Shown in pieces: positions 9,588-17,917 of a stretch of DNA of 53,530 nucleotides (positions within the stretch are counted from its first letter, which is position 1; every line of letters starts with the position of its first letter). Source of the DNA: Ferruginibacter sp. (lineage in GTDB: Bacteria; Bacteroidota; Bacteroidia; Chitinophagales; Chitinophagaceae); NCBI GenBank assembly GCA_025362235.1, contig JANYGZ010000020.1, positions 1 through 53,530 of the forward strand. Reading direction: 5' to 3'. The translations under genes and the position numbers were made by a program. The notes below the pieces were generated by a model. It did not search any database. It saw nothing but the letters and a program-made list of their open reading frames with translations, and was not told the origin of the DNA.

Positions 9588-9743
9588 CTATTTTTTTGGA
9601 GTTGGTAAACTTCGGGATTTTAAATATTCTTTGATTTGCTCAAAATTCATATTTGCCATTTCCAAAGAAATTATTTCTTTAATGGCTCTAAATGTTTTGA
9701 CTGTGTCAAACTCTTTTTCTGCTATTTTAGTTTTAGTCTTCAT
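9588..9743 (-). CDS. Small protein paired with PIN-domain gene, putative antitoxin
   Basis: A 51-residue ORF starting MKTKTKIAEKEFDTVKTFRA and ending SLPTPKK. It is strongly charged, looks mostly helical, and has no membrane segment. Its ATG lies inside the end of the PIN-domain gene, giving an 11-base overlap in a different frame, so the two would be translated as a pair. Small acidic/basic helical proteins next to PIN genes usually act as antitoxins that bind and silence the nuclease. That role here is inferred from context only; I do not recognise the family by name. The order is toxin first, the reverse of classical vapBC. The partner gene is interrupted, so this gene may now be an orphan. 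Confidence 0.55.
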   Translation of the reverse strand: MKTKTKIAEKEFDTVKTFRAIKEIISLEMANMNFEQIKEYLKSRSLPTPKK

Positions 9744-10194
9744 ATTCAATAATTTCTTTTGGTGACCGTATTTCTAATGACTGATAATTTGACCGAATAT
9801 TAATTGAATTATATCCCCTAATTCTGTAAACATTTACAATATGCTTAAAATTCCAACTTACTAAAATATCTACTTTGTTTATTGTTGCTGTTGCAATATG
9901 AACACAGTCATCAAGGCTTGTTTTCCCAACTACTTTTTCACTAATATATTTCGATGCAAGTGTTAATATTTCATCATTTACTATTACTCGTTATAGATTT
10001 GCATTTGGTAAGTCTTTGAAGTAGTTTCTAACTCTTTCCGGAGAATCAAGTAATTCGCTTTCTGTTAAATCAGAATAGACACAAATAATCTCTCCCAACT
10101 TTACTCGTTCAAATAACTGTAATGTCGCCTCGTCAAACTCTTTATCAAAAACGCCCCCAAAAACAGATGTGTCAAAGTAAAACCGCTGCTTCAT
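9733..10194 (-). pseudogene. PIN-domain (VapC-like) ribonuclease gene with in-frame stop
   Basis: Reading from the ATG at 10194 gives MKQRFYFDTSVFGG..., a typical PIN-domain start with the first acidic residue at D8. After residue 67 (DLPNANL) comes a single TAA (9991-9993). The same frame then continues without another stop to 9733 and holds the rest of a PIN fold, including SLDDCVHIATA near 93-103 and DILVSWNFKHI near 109-119. The full product would be about 153 residues, a usual size for PIN toxins, which cleave RNA using a cluster of Asp/Glu residues. Acidic motifs on both sides of the stop are intact, so the lesion is recent, a sequencing error, or read through. It overlaps the small partner gene by 11 bases. 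Confidence 0.75.
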
Positions 10195-10266
10195 TATTCC
10201 TTTAATTTGTACTTTCAAAGATACTAATAATTTCAGACGCTTCAAGTTCGTAGAGTGCTCGTGGGC

Positions 10267-10278
10267 ATTGCACACAAC
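10267..10278. repeat. ATTGCACACAAC border motif at upstream side of PIN unit
   Basis: The 12-mer ATTGCACACAAC lies 73 bases upstream of the PIN start and recurs exactly at 29774-29785, 34 bases upstream of another minus-strand accessory gene. Both units have an inverted-sense GTGTGC motif on their far side: CTGTGTGC at 9575-9582 and CCGTGTGC at 28718-28725. The sequence around it (GCCGGCGGCTTGG at 10279-10291) is much richer in GC than the surroundings. It may mark the edge of a transferred unit. Confidence 0.45.
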
Positions 10279-10376
10279 GCCGGCGGCTTGGCGATGTGGT
10301 GATATTTGAAAAACGTCCTTTAGCCCCGAGCCGCTGCTGAATAAAAATACAACAGTAAAAGTTAACAACAAAAAAG

Positions 10377-10778
10377 CTAAATGGAAATTCGTCGGGCCCG
10401 AGCCGAAGTTGACAGCGATAAAATGTTGAAGTTGACAACTGTCTGCCCCAATATTGCCAAACCCGATCCTGTGGGCAAAATAGTTGTCGGCTTACTGGCG
10501 TTTTCCTTTGCAGGAGTTTTACTTGCTGTTATTTTATTTTTCTTTTCAAGGTACTTTTTAAGTGCGCCCGTTTCTATATTTGTTTTGCTGCCGGTTGCCT
10601 TTATAATAACAGCATAATTTTCTTTACTAAGTGGCAGCCACCAGCATTTATGCGTTTGGCTCCATTTTATTCCAGGTATTTTTTTTACGGCAATATTCAG
10701 CAAATCATTTTTGGCAAAAAAAATTCCTATACATTCCTGGTTACGGTGTATAAAAACCTGCAGGCTTATTTTTTCCAT
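10377..10778 (-). pseudogene. Tyrosine integrase, N-terminal fragment
   Basis: From the ATG at 10778 the frame reads MEKISLQVFIHRNQECIGIF, then GIKWSQTHKCWWLPLSKENY near residues 36-55. This is the characteristic N-terminal region of a group of Bacteroidota tyrosine recombinases, which continues into a core-binding and a catalytic domain. Here the family-like sequence ends near residue 110 (TTILPTG) and the frame runs into unrelated, GC-rich sequence and stops at 10377. The whole catalytic domain, with its Arg-His-Arg-Tyr residues, is missing. It is a dead stump, probably left by the recombination that brought in the PIN unit. The longer upstream frame (to 10910) has no sign of being coding. 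Confidence 0.65.
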
Positions 10779-11073
10779 TCTTAAATATAGCCAAATATTT
10801 GCTGTATTTAAAAGGAACAGCATTTTTAAGAATATAGTAAAAGGCTCACCGGGGCCATGTGGTAGAAGAGTGCGTCCCGAAAAGATATACTGTCGGGATT
10901 GACGACGCAACGATGGTCAACATAGCTTCTCAGCCCGGACAAAAATCTTTTATAATTCATGTACGGTCTACATAATGTTGCTATGGCCAGTTACATAATC
11001 CATAGTGATGCTAAAAAAAATTTCCGCTCTATAAAATTTTGAGCTTATTTTTATAACCAATAAATTAATCGTT

Positions 11074-12954
11074 ATGAAAAAAATATGCTTATTTCTGCTT
11101 GTAATTATTTCATACAATGCAATAGCCCAAAACGAAGACTCTGCGTGGATAGTAAATAATTATACAAAAAAAGAAATAACGATCCCCATGCGGGATGGTA
11201 TAAAACTTTTCACGGCTGTCTATATACCGAAAGATAACAGTGAGAAGCACCCGATACTGATGACACGTACACCTTATTCCTGTGCGCCTTATGGCGAAAA
11301 TATTTTCAGGCCATTTTGGTATGTGTTTCAAAAAAAATATTTCAGGGAAGGGTACATTATAGTAATACAGGATGTGCGTGGGCGCTGGATGAGCGAAGGG
11401 GAGTTTATGGACGTAAGGCCGTTTAATGCCAACAAAAAAGGCAAAGAAATTGATGAGGCCAGCGACACGTATGATGCCATTGACTGGCTTATAAAAAACA
11501 TTCCGGGCAATAATGGCAATGTGGGTATTGAAGGTATTTCGTACCCCGGTTTTTACAGCACCATGGCTGCTGCCAGCAATCACGCCGCATTAAAAGCGGT
11601 GAGCCCGCAAGCGCCTGTTACCAACTGGTTTTTGGGCGACGACTTTCACCACAATGGTGCTTTTTTTCAATCGGATGCCTTTGCATTTTATTCTGTCTTT
11701 GGCAAACCACACCCCAAACCGACTACTGTTGAGCCCATTGAATTTGATTATACCATACATGATAATTATAAATTTTACCTGCAGGCAGGAAGTGTACAAA
11801 ACCTTACAAAATATCTGGGTGATAGTATTGCATTTTGGAAACAATTAATGGCCCACCCAAATTATGATGACTGGTGGAAGGCAAGGGATGCCCGTAATGC
11901 AACTAAAAATTTACAGCCCGCCATGCTTTGGGTGGGCGGCCTGTTTGATGCAGAAGATTGCTGGGGTGCATGGAATGCCTACAAAGCAGCCGAACAAAAT
12001 AACCCGGGCAAGGCTTTTAATAAAATTGTAGAAGGGCCATGGTATCATGGGCAGTGGGCAAGCAACGATGGCACCCACCTGGGTAATGTACAATTTGGAA
12101 GTAACACGGCTGAATGGTATCAGCAAAATATAGAGATCCCATTCTTTAATTATTTTTTGAAAGGGAAGGGTGATATATCAAAAATTGCTGAAGCAAATAT
12201 TTTTATTTCCGGCGCCAATGAATGGAAAACATTCAGCCAATGGCCACCTGCAACTAAAGAAGATAAAACGATGTACCTGCAGGAAAATGGTAAGCTCGAC
12301 TGGGCAAAACCTGCTGCAGCAAATAGTTTTGATCAATATACCAGCGACCCTGCAAAGCCGGTGCCTTATACAGAAGATGTACATTTTAACAGAACAAGAA
12401 CTTATATGGACGATGACCAGCGTTTTGCCGCCCGCAGGCCCGATGTGCTGGTTTTTGAAACAGGTAATTTAAAAGAAGATATAACTGTAACCGGCAGCAT
12501 AATTGCCGACCTGATGACCAGTATCAGTACTACTGATGCAGATTTTGTAGTAAAAATAATTGATGTGTTTCCGGACAATTTTGGCTTTAATGATGTGAAT
12601 ATTTATGCAGAAGAAGATGCATCAAAAAAGTACCCGATGGGTGGTTACCAAATGCTGGTAAGGGCCGAAATATTCCGCGGCCGTTACCGTAACAGTTACG
12701 AAAAACCATCTGCATTTACACCAAATAAAGTGGAAGAAGTAAAATTTGAACTGCCCTCCATTGCGCATAGTTTTAAAAAGGGCCACCGCCTGATGGTGCA
12801 GGTGCAGAGCAGCTGGTTTCCATTGGTTGACAGAAACCCTCAGCAGTTTATTGATATCTATCATTGCAGCGATAAAGATTTTATAAAGAGCGATATAAAA
12901 ATTTACCACGATGCACAAAATGCATCAAAACTTATTTTGCCAGTGTTAAAATAA
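11074..12954 (+). CDS. Secreted CocE/NonD-family alpha/beta hydrolase (X-Pro peptidase/acylase-like)
   Basis: A 626-residue enzyme with a signal peptide (MKKICLFLLVIISYNAIAQ). It belongs to the peptidase S15 / CocE group, serine hydrolases that cleave amide or ester bonds, such as X-Pro dipeptidyl peptidases, glutaryl-7-ACA acylase and cocaine esterase. Seen: nucleophile Ser156 in GISYPG, Asp292 in GGLFDAED and His325 in GPWYHGQW, in the family order. They are followed by the usual C-terminal jelly-roll domain from about residue 400 to the end. All three catalytic residues are present and the length is normal. It stands alone, so the substrate (peptide, beta-lactam or ester) cannot be fixed from context. 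The location is periplasm or outside. Confidence 0.88.
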   Translation: MKKICLFLLVIISYNAIAQNEDSAWIVNNYTKKEITIPMRDGIKLFTAVYIPKDNSEKHPILMTRTPYSCAPYGENIFRPFWYVFQKKYFREGYIIVIQDVRGRWMSEGEFMDVRPFNANKKGKEIDEASDTYDAIDWLIKNIPGNNGNVGIEGISYPGFYSTMAAASNHAALKAVSPQAPVTNWFLGDDFHHNGAFFQSDAFAFYSVFGKPHPKPTTVEPIEFDYTIHDNYKFYLQAGSVQNLTKYLGDSIAFWKQLMAHPNYDDWWKARDARNATKNLQPAMLWVGGLFDAEDCWGAWNAYKAAEQNNPGKAFNKIVEGPWYHGQWASNDGTHLGNVQFGSNTAEWYQQNIEIPFFNYFLKGKGDISKIAEANIFISGANEWKTFSQWPPATKEDKTMYLQENGKLDWAKPAAANSFDQYTSDPAKPVPYTEDVHFNRTRTYMDDDQRFAARRPDVLVFETGNLKEDITVTGSIIADLMTSISTTDADFVVKIIDVFPDNFGFNDVNIYAEEDASKKYPMGGYQMLVRAEIFRGRYRNSYEKPSAFTPNKVEEVKFELPSIAHSFKKGHRLMVQVQSSWFPLVDRNPQQFIDIYHCSDKDFIKSDIKIYHDAQNASKLILPVLK

Positions 12955-12995
12955 GTGGCTTTATAATATAGATGAGTGTATTTAAAATTACTGCT

Positions 12996-13024
12996 GTCGG
13001 TTTCGGCCGGTGGGGACACCGATA
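12996..13024. repeat. Partial copy of dispersed hairpin element
   Basis: GGTTTCGGCCGGTGGGGACA at 12999-13018, with the following CCGATAT, matches the first arm of the large double-hairpin element at 26132-26234. CGGTG and CACCG can form a small stem around GGGA. A T-run follows (13026-13032), so this copy may also act as a terminator for the hydrolase gene on the plus strand. Confidence 0.6.
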
Positions 13025-13092
13025 TTTTTTTTAATTACCTCTCAATATTGTAGTTTTATTTTCGTTTCAAATAAAACCTACACCAACTCAAT

Positions 13093-13683
13093 ATGAAAAC
13101 CTTGTTTTTTACTATAGTATTATTTCTTTATACTATTACTTCCTTTGCTCAAAATGATAATTCTACCCGCCTTTACAAACCCTTTAAAGTAGATGTAGCC
13201 ATTGGTTATGTAATACCGTCCAACGCTGATTTAAAAGGAGGTATTGTTTTAGCTATTGAACCTAAATATTCAGTGTTAAATCAATTAAGTGTTGGAGTAA
13301 GAATAGAAGGAGTGGGCATCAGCAATGGAACCAACTACAATGACATTAATAATACGGTTAAAGTAAAAGCTACAGGTTCTTACCTGGCTACCAGTGATTA
13401 TTATTTTAGCAATGCCGATTTCAGACCTTTTGCCGGATTAGGGATGGGTGTTTTTACTCCATCAGATTATAGAGTAAGCAGCGATGGTAACGTATACAAA
13501 GTTACAGACGCCGGTATTAAATTTGGAGGAATGGTGAGGGGTGGATTTGCCTATAAACATTTTCGCTTAGGCCTTGAATATAATGTAGTGAGCAATACTT
13601 ATGTGCCACCGTCCAACGTAAAAAATTCTTACTTCTCCATAAAAGCTGGCTTCACCATCGGTGGCGGCCTAATAAGCGATTAG
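13093..13683 (+). CDS. Outer-membrane beta-barrel protein, small
   Basis: A 196-residue protein with a signal peptide (MKTLFFTIVLFLYTITSFAQ). The mature part is a run of alternating amphipathic strands with many aromatic and glycine residues (for example ADFRPFAGLGMGVFTP and YKHFRLGLEYNVVSNTY), and it ends in strand-like sequence. This fits an eight-stranded OmpX/OmpW-like outer-membrane barrel, a common lone protein in Bacteroidota. The function is unknown; roles in adhesion or envelope stability are possible. It has hairpin repeat copies on both sides. Confidence 0.7.
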   Translation: MKTLFFTIVLFLYTITSFAQNDNSTRLYKPFKVDVAIGYVIPSNADLKGGIVLAIEPKYSVLNQLSVGVRIEGVGISNGTNYNDINNTVKVKATGSYLATSDYYFSNADFRPFAGLGMGVFTPSDYRVSSDGNVYKVTDAGIKFGGMVRGGFAYKHFRLGLEYNVVSNTYVPPSNVKNSYFSIKAGFTIGGGLISD

Positions 13684-13688
13684 CAAAT

Positions 13689-13747
13689 GGGTGCATTTCA
13701 AATTGCTGCACCCCATTTCGGCGGGTGGAGACGCCGGGCGAGGCTGA
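13689..13747. repeat. Copy of dispersed hairpin element
   Basis: It starts with GGGTGCATTTCAAATTGC (13689-13706), which occurs again, reversed, at the right arm of the inverted repeat near 27350-27366. GGTGCA (13690-13695) and TGCACC (13707-13712) can pair. The second part, TTTCGGCGGGTGGAGACGCC at 13716-13735 followed by a GAGGCTGA end, matches the element at 26153-26184. It lies between the ends of two convergent genes. Confidence 0.65.
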
Positions 13748-13842
13748 AAAAATAAAAAATTTTCACAAAAAAACAAACGGACTGGATTGTAAGGCCAACG
13801 TGGAATTTGAACTCCCTGTAATTACTTATTTGCATTGCAGAC

Positions 13843-16662
13843 TTATAATACAATAAATTTAGCCGTATAAATTTTATCATCACTTACCAGTTGCAGCAGG
13901 TAAACACCGCTTGCAATATTAAGGGGTAATGTAAATTTTGTGTCGCCTGCGGCAACTGAAATGGTATTGCTTTTTACCAATTGCCCAAGCATATTATACA
14001 CCGATACTTTAGCGCCTTGTTGCAAAGGTTTATCTAATGCAACGGTTATGCTTTGTGTACTGCTTGGGTTAGGATAAATTATAAACTCCTTAGTAATGGG
14101 GGTAACATCTGCAACAGTAAACAATTGAGCAGTAGGTACTGCCTGCCTGCTTAATAAAGGGCCACTCCATTCTAATTTACAAACAGCATTGCCGCTGTTT
14201 TCATAATACTCTATCCGTATGCTGTTCTTTGTGCATTTTGGCAAAGTGATGGTGGCATTGTATTCTGTAGCGCCCTGGTCAATCCATTTGTCTACCAGCA
14301 ACTGGTTGTTTACCCAAAGCCTGATGCCATCATCGGCCGTTACATAAAAAGTATAGGAGCCAGAATCAAGGCTTTGTACATAGCCGGTAAACCTTGCTTT
14401 AAATAAATCGTTACTTATGCCTGCGGGACTTGCAGCACCCCAGTCAAAATCAATGAGGGGCTCTGTTTTTGTTACAGTAGCTGTAGCAGGAAAAGCGGCT
14501 GTTGGTTGTGTATTACTGAAGTATTCAGCTATAAGGCCAGTACCATCACTACTACATGTTGCAGCTATTGCAAATAATTGAGAGGCTGGTATAATTTGTT
14601 TGCAGATACCTGTGGCACTCCATTGCAAAATGCAGGCTGCGGGGTTGGTATTGGAATAATATTCTAACCGGATATCATAGCTGGTTGCTTTTTGTAAAGC
14701 AATAGTGGCCGTATGTGTGGTGATGGTTTTGTCTGTCCAGCTATCTATCAGCAATGCATTATTTACCCATAACCTTACGCCGTCACTGGCAGTAACATAA
14801 ATGGTGTAAGTATCGTCAGTAAGTGGCTTCAATTTTCCTGCCCACCTTACTTTAAAATCATCATTGCTGACTGCGGGTGCCGGGCTGCCATTGCCCCAGT
14901 TAAAATTAATAGTATTATCGAGCTGTACCAGGGAAGCTGCTGCTGGGAAATCTTCAGCAGCGGTACTATTAGAGAAATATTCTCCTTTTAACCCATTCCC
15001 ATTGGCATATTGTATATTGGTTAAAGCGCCATTGCAATAAAGGCCGTATACTTTTATGGCTTTTGAAAAAGTAGGTACAAATACTTTTCCGTTTGCAATA
15101 GTGGGGGAATTAAATTTTGCAAATTTACCAACTGCATCATTTTTATTTTGGCTGCTGTTCCATAGTTCACCTGTTGAAACATCATTGGCACTATAAGCGG
15201 CAATGGTACCCGGCCTTACCTGGTTATTTGCATTGCCAGAGGAAGGGAAACATGCCCATACAATTGCTGATGAAGTATCCGCAGCATTGGATGAAATGGA
15301 AAGCATGGCACCAGGCATCCCATTATCCAGGTTACGGGTTCCCTGTTTAAAATCATCCAAAAAAATTCCGCTGTTTCTGTCAAATGTAAATTGGCGCAGT
15401 TTAAAAGTTTCTGCCCAGGCATATACAAATTCGCCTGTGTTTAGTTTTGAATATACAGGCGACCCATGCACATGCACATAGCCCTGCCTGTTAGGATTAA
15501 ATTCAAGGGTATCTTTTACCTGGCTGTTGGCGGCATTGAATCGCCCCATATTATTATAGTCAACTACATAAGAAATGCCTTCTTTAGAACCGGAGATGGT
15601 AAGGCTTGAATTGGGAATAATTAAAGTACCATCGCATCCATAATCAAGATCCTGCTGATCGAGAAGCTTATAATTAGAAGGGGTAAACCAATCAAGCAAT
15701 ACAAGCTGTGGCGAAAGTTTAATAAGGCTTTCACTTCTGCCGCCGGTTAAGTCTGTGTTATCGGCACTGGTAGTACCATTACCTGTTACTACATAAATAT
15801 TTCCATCAGCACCAACCGATGGGCCCTGGCCTGCCATCCAGATGCCGCCTGCCCATCCTTTTGGTGTTGTATTGTAGGTATAGGTAAGGCTAAGTGTAGC
15901 AGCATCAAAGCCCAATACCCAGCCATGGTAAGGCCCCCAATCGCAATGCGAAGCGCTGGCAACATACACGATATGGTTCAGCAAAAGCAAGGCTGGCCGC
16001 TGGTTCTGGTATTTGGCATCATATTTTATTTTGCCATTTACACTTCCATCACCAGTACCATCTACTTCAGCACTAATAAGCTTTGGGCTTCCGGGCCTGT
16101 GCTGCCCTGTTTGTAAATCAAGTGCATTTAAATAAGCATAAAATTTCCCATTGGCATCAATTGTTTTGTTAACTACATAAAGTGTTTTGGATGCAGTATC
16201 AATCACAGGTGTTCCAACAAGCCCAACATGGCCAGAAAAATCACGGTAGTTACCACCGCAGGGAGTACCATAAGTATTATCTTTTAAATCGAAAATATCG
16301 GGTGTTCTTTGCCCGGATGGGTTCAGGTTTACCTGCCACAATGCAGCTGCTTCTGAAACATCATTTGCATTAAATGCGTACACAGAATTGTTAACGGTTG
16401 CAGTGTATAATACATTGCCGGTATAATTGCCAATGGTAATATTATTTGCTATCAATGGCTGTGCATATACCTCATCATCTATACCGAATGTTCCGATACA
16501 GCCAAATTTGGCAGATGCAACCTGTTGATGGTTCAGTATCGTTTCTTGGTCGTTCCACCCAGTACGGTTAACGTTATTATGCTGTGTAAGTACAGAAACA
16601 TTTAATTGGGCAAAACAAAAAAAAGGGGCAACAAATAATAGGGCAAGCAATAAATTCCGCAT
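13843..16662 (-). CDS. Secreted PQQ-like/PA14 domain protein with T9SS sorting domain
   Basis: 939 residues from the chosen ATG at 16662, where a proper signal peptide starts (MRNLLLALLFVAPFFCFAQ); the longer frame to 16740 adds an unlikely leader. Residues about 20-545 are a beta-propeller-like region resembling PQQ/BamB-type quinoproteins (GNVLYTATVNNSVYAFNAND and similar blade sequences). Two PA14 domains follow at about 553-690 and 707-845, beginning GLKGEYFSN and GLIAEYFSN; PA14 often binds sugars. From about 857 to the end is a T9SS type A sorting domain (FIIYPNPSS ... SGVYLLQL). The protein is probably exported across the outer membrane and anchored to the surface. The role is likely carbohydrate binding or degradation, but no catalytic site was identified. 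Confidence 0.85.
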   Translation of the reverse strand: MRNLLLALLFVAPFFCFAQLNVSVLTQHNNVNRTGWNDQETILNHQQVASAKFGCIGTFGIDDEVYAQPLIANNITIGNYTGNVLYTATVNNSVYAFNANDVSEAAALWQVNLNPSGQRTPDIFDLKDNTYGTPCGGNYRDFSGHVGLVGTPVIDTASKTLYVVNKTIDANGKFYAYLNALDLQTGQHRPGSPKLISAEVDGTGDGSVNGKIKYDAKYQNQRPALLLLNHIVYVASASHCDWGPYHGWVLGFDAATLSLTYTYNTTPKGWAGGIWMAGQGPSVGADGNIYVVTGNGTTSADNTDLTGGRSESLIKLSPQLVLLDWFTPSNYKLLDQQDLDYGCDGTLIIPNSSLTISGSKEGISYVVDYNNMGRFNAANSQVKDTLEFNPNRQGYVHVHGSPVYSKLNTGEFVYAWAETFKLRQFTFDRNSGIFLDDFKQGTRNLDNGMPGAMLSISSNAADTSSAIVWACFPSSGNANNQVRPGTIAAYSANDVSTGELWNSSQNKNDAVGKFAKFNSPTIANGKVFVPTFSKAIKVYGLYCNGALTNIQYANGNGLKGEYFSNSTAAEDFPAAASLVQLDNTINFNWGNGSPAPAVSNDDFKVRWAGKLKPLTDDTYTIYVTASDGVRLWVNNALLIDSWTDKTITTHTATIALQKATSYDIRLEYYSNTNPAACILQWSATGICKQIIPASQLFAIAATCSSDGTGLIAEYFSNTQPTAAFPATATVTKTEPLIDFDWGAASPAGISNDLFKARFTGYVQSLDSGSYTFYVTADDGIRLWVNNQLLVDKWIDQGATEYNATITLPKCTKNSIRIEYYENSGNAVCKLEWSGPLLSRQAVPTAQLFTVADVTPITKEFIIYPNPSSTQSITVALDKPLQQGAKVSVYNMLGQLVKSNTISVAAGDTKFTLPLNIASGVYLLQLVSDDKIYTAKFIVL

Positions 16663-16780
16663 AAAGTAGATGTGTTTTGGCAAGGATGAAATTAAGAGAT
16701 TTGTTGGAATATTTACTAAATACTGAAAATAAAAAACCAACAGCAGTAATTTAGCAGCTCAATTTTTGGTTATTGAATAA

Positions 16781-17032
16781 AAGCCGGTTGATGATAAAAA
16801 TCCGTGAGGGGTAGTAAAATATGTTGATTGTTTAGGTACGGTAATACACTTTGAAGATAATGTGGTATTGGTTAAAACCCTTGATGTGAATGGCGCAACA
16901 TTTAGTGCAAAGGTTGGAACCGTAGTTCGTAAAATCCGTTTGGTGGAAGATAATGCCCAACAAATTGAAGGCAATGTAAACGATGCACAAATTATTATTC
17001 TTACTAAGTACGTAAAAAAATTGAGTACCTGA
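16781..17032 (+). pseudogene. Remnant of a PhnA/YjdM-type gene (C-terminal domain)
   Basis: In one plus-strand frame the sequence reads KPVDDKNP, a TGA at 16805, then GVVKYVDCLGTV..., LVKTLDVNGATFSAKVGTVV and KIRLVEDNAQQIEGNVNDAQ, ending ILTKYVKKLST with a stop at 17030-17032. This matches the KOW-like C-terminal domain of PhnA-family proteins as I know them (pattern VIKDL.VKG....K.GT.V..IRLV....IEG.V). The N-terminal zinc-ribbon half is absent, there is an internal stop, and there is no start codon. A minus-strand frame over the same bases is a shadow. It sits between the T9SS protein and the next gene, so it is probably a leftover of an older gene order. Confidence 0.65.
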
Positions 17033-17346
17033 TTTAAATTATAGCTGGTTTTATTTTGCGTGGTAGTATATTTTCCAATGCATTTATAGAGGTAAATGAT
17101 ACAAGACGCAGGAGTAACGGGTTTAAAAGAAAGTATATTTTTTTTATTAGGTGCAGGTAAAGTAGGAGTAACCTGAAAATTGCATGCCCGCTGTTGTACT
17201 GTTTCAAAACAGGCTATGCTTTTGTCTGAGCTGATTGGGCTATTGCGGAATTCTTGCTTCAATAAAACCGGCGGAAAAAAACTTATAGAATTTATGTATC
17301 TTCAGTTACCTGTATTTTTTAAACTAAATAAAACTTTTACTGGTAA

Positions 17347-17883
17347 ATGCATCGCTTAATAAGTTATCTGAAAGTAGGGAGGCTGCTGCACCTATTTTGC
17401 ATTTTTGAGATTGCGCTACTTTTTGAAATGTATAATCTCCTTAATGTAGGGGCATGGTTGTACCATGGTAGTGACATTTTTAAAATGATTTTTTTACTTC
17501 CATTTATCAGTGCTTTTTTTTCACAATTAGATGCATGGTCGAGGTATCAAAATTATAAAATGCTGCGGGACAAGTTTTATTATTATGGTTTTCAGCCAAG
17601 GCTGATAAGGCCCTTTATAAAATCCCGTTGCCAGAGAGATGCAGTGTTTGCTGCTGCTGAAGAACTTGGATTTGGCAAATTGTGCCATCAGCATTTTTAT
17701 GCACAAGGGTATCGTTGGTATAATATATTTCCTGATATTATTCTTTCTCATCCGCAGGAATTATTTAAGAAGCAATTTTGGCAGACAACTCTTTTTGTAA
17801 AAAAATATACTTCAAAGGTTGACACTCCTATGATCAGGAAATACAAGGAAACTAAACAACAACAATATCAATTAGCTGCATAA
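17347..17883 (+). CDS. Conserved hypothetical membrane-associated protein
   Basis: 178 residues. The N-terminal third has two likely hydrophobic segments (about 12-30 and 44-60), and the rest is soluble and rich in aromatic and basic residues (YQNYKMLRDKFYYYGFQPRL, then YAQGYRWYNIFPD). The tail is charged and Gln-rich. I do not recognise a named domain. The composition and single ATG look like a real gene. Neighbours give no functional clue: a pseudogene is upstream and a large secreted protein is on the opposite strand downstream, 34 bases away. Confidence 0.6.
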   Translation: MHRLISYLKVGRLLHLFCIFEIALLFEMYNLLNVGAWLYHGSDIFKMIFLLPFISAFFSQLDAWSRYQNYKMLRDKFYYYGFQPRLIRPFIKSRCQRDAVFAAAEELGFGKLCHQHFYAQGYRWYNIFPDIILSHPQELFKKQFWQTTLFVKKYTSKVDTPMIRKYKETKQQQYQLAA

Positions 17884-17917
17884 TTGAAGTAAGAGATTTG
17901 CAGTGCCTGTTACCCGC

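Noticed and set aside
10381..10617. 78-codon plus-strand frame opposite the integrase stump
   Set aside because: Antisense to the recognised integrase N-terminal region; its hydrophobic look comes from reading Lys-rich codons in reverse.
16759..17262. 167-codon minus-strand open frame between the PA14 protein and the next gene
   Set aside because: Its sequence shows no domain or signal, and the opposite strand in the same place reads as a PhnA-type C-terminal domain. I take it as a shadow of the relic.
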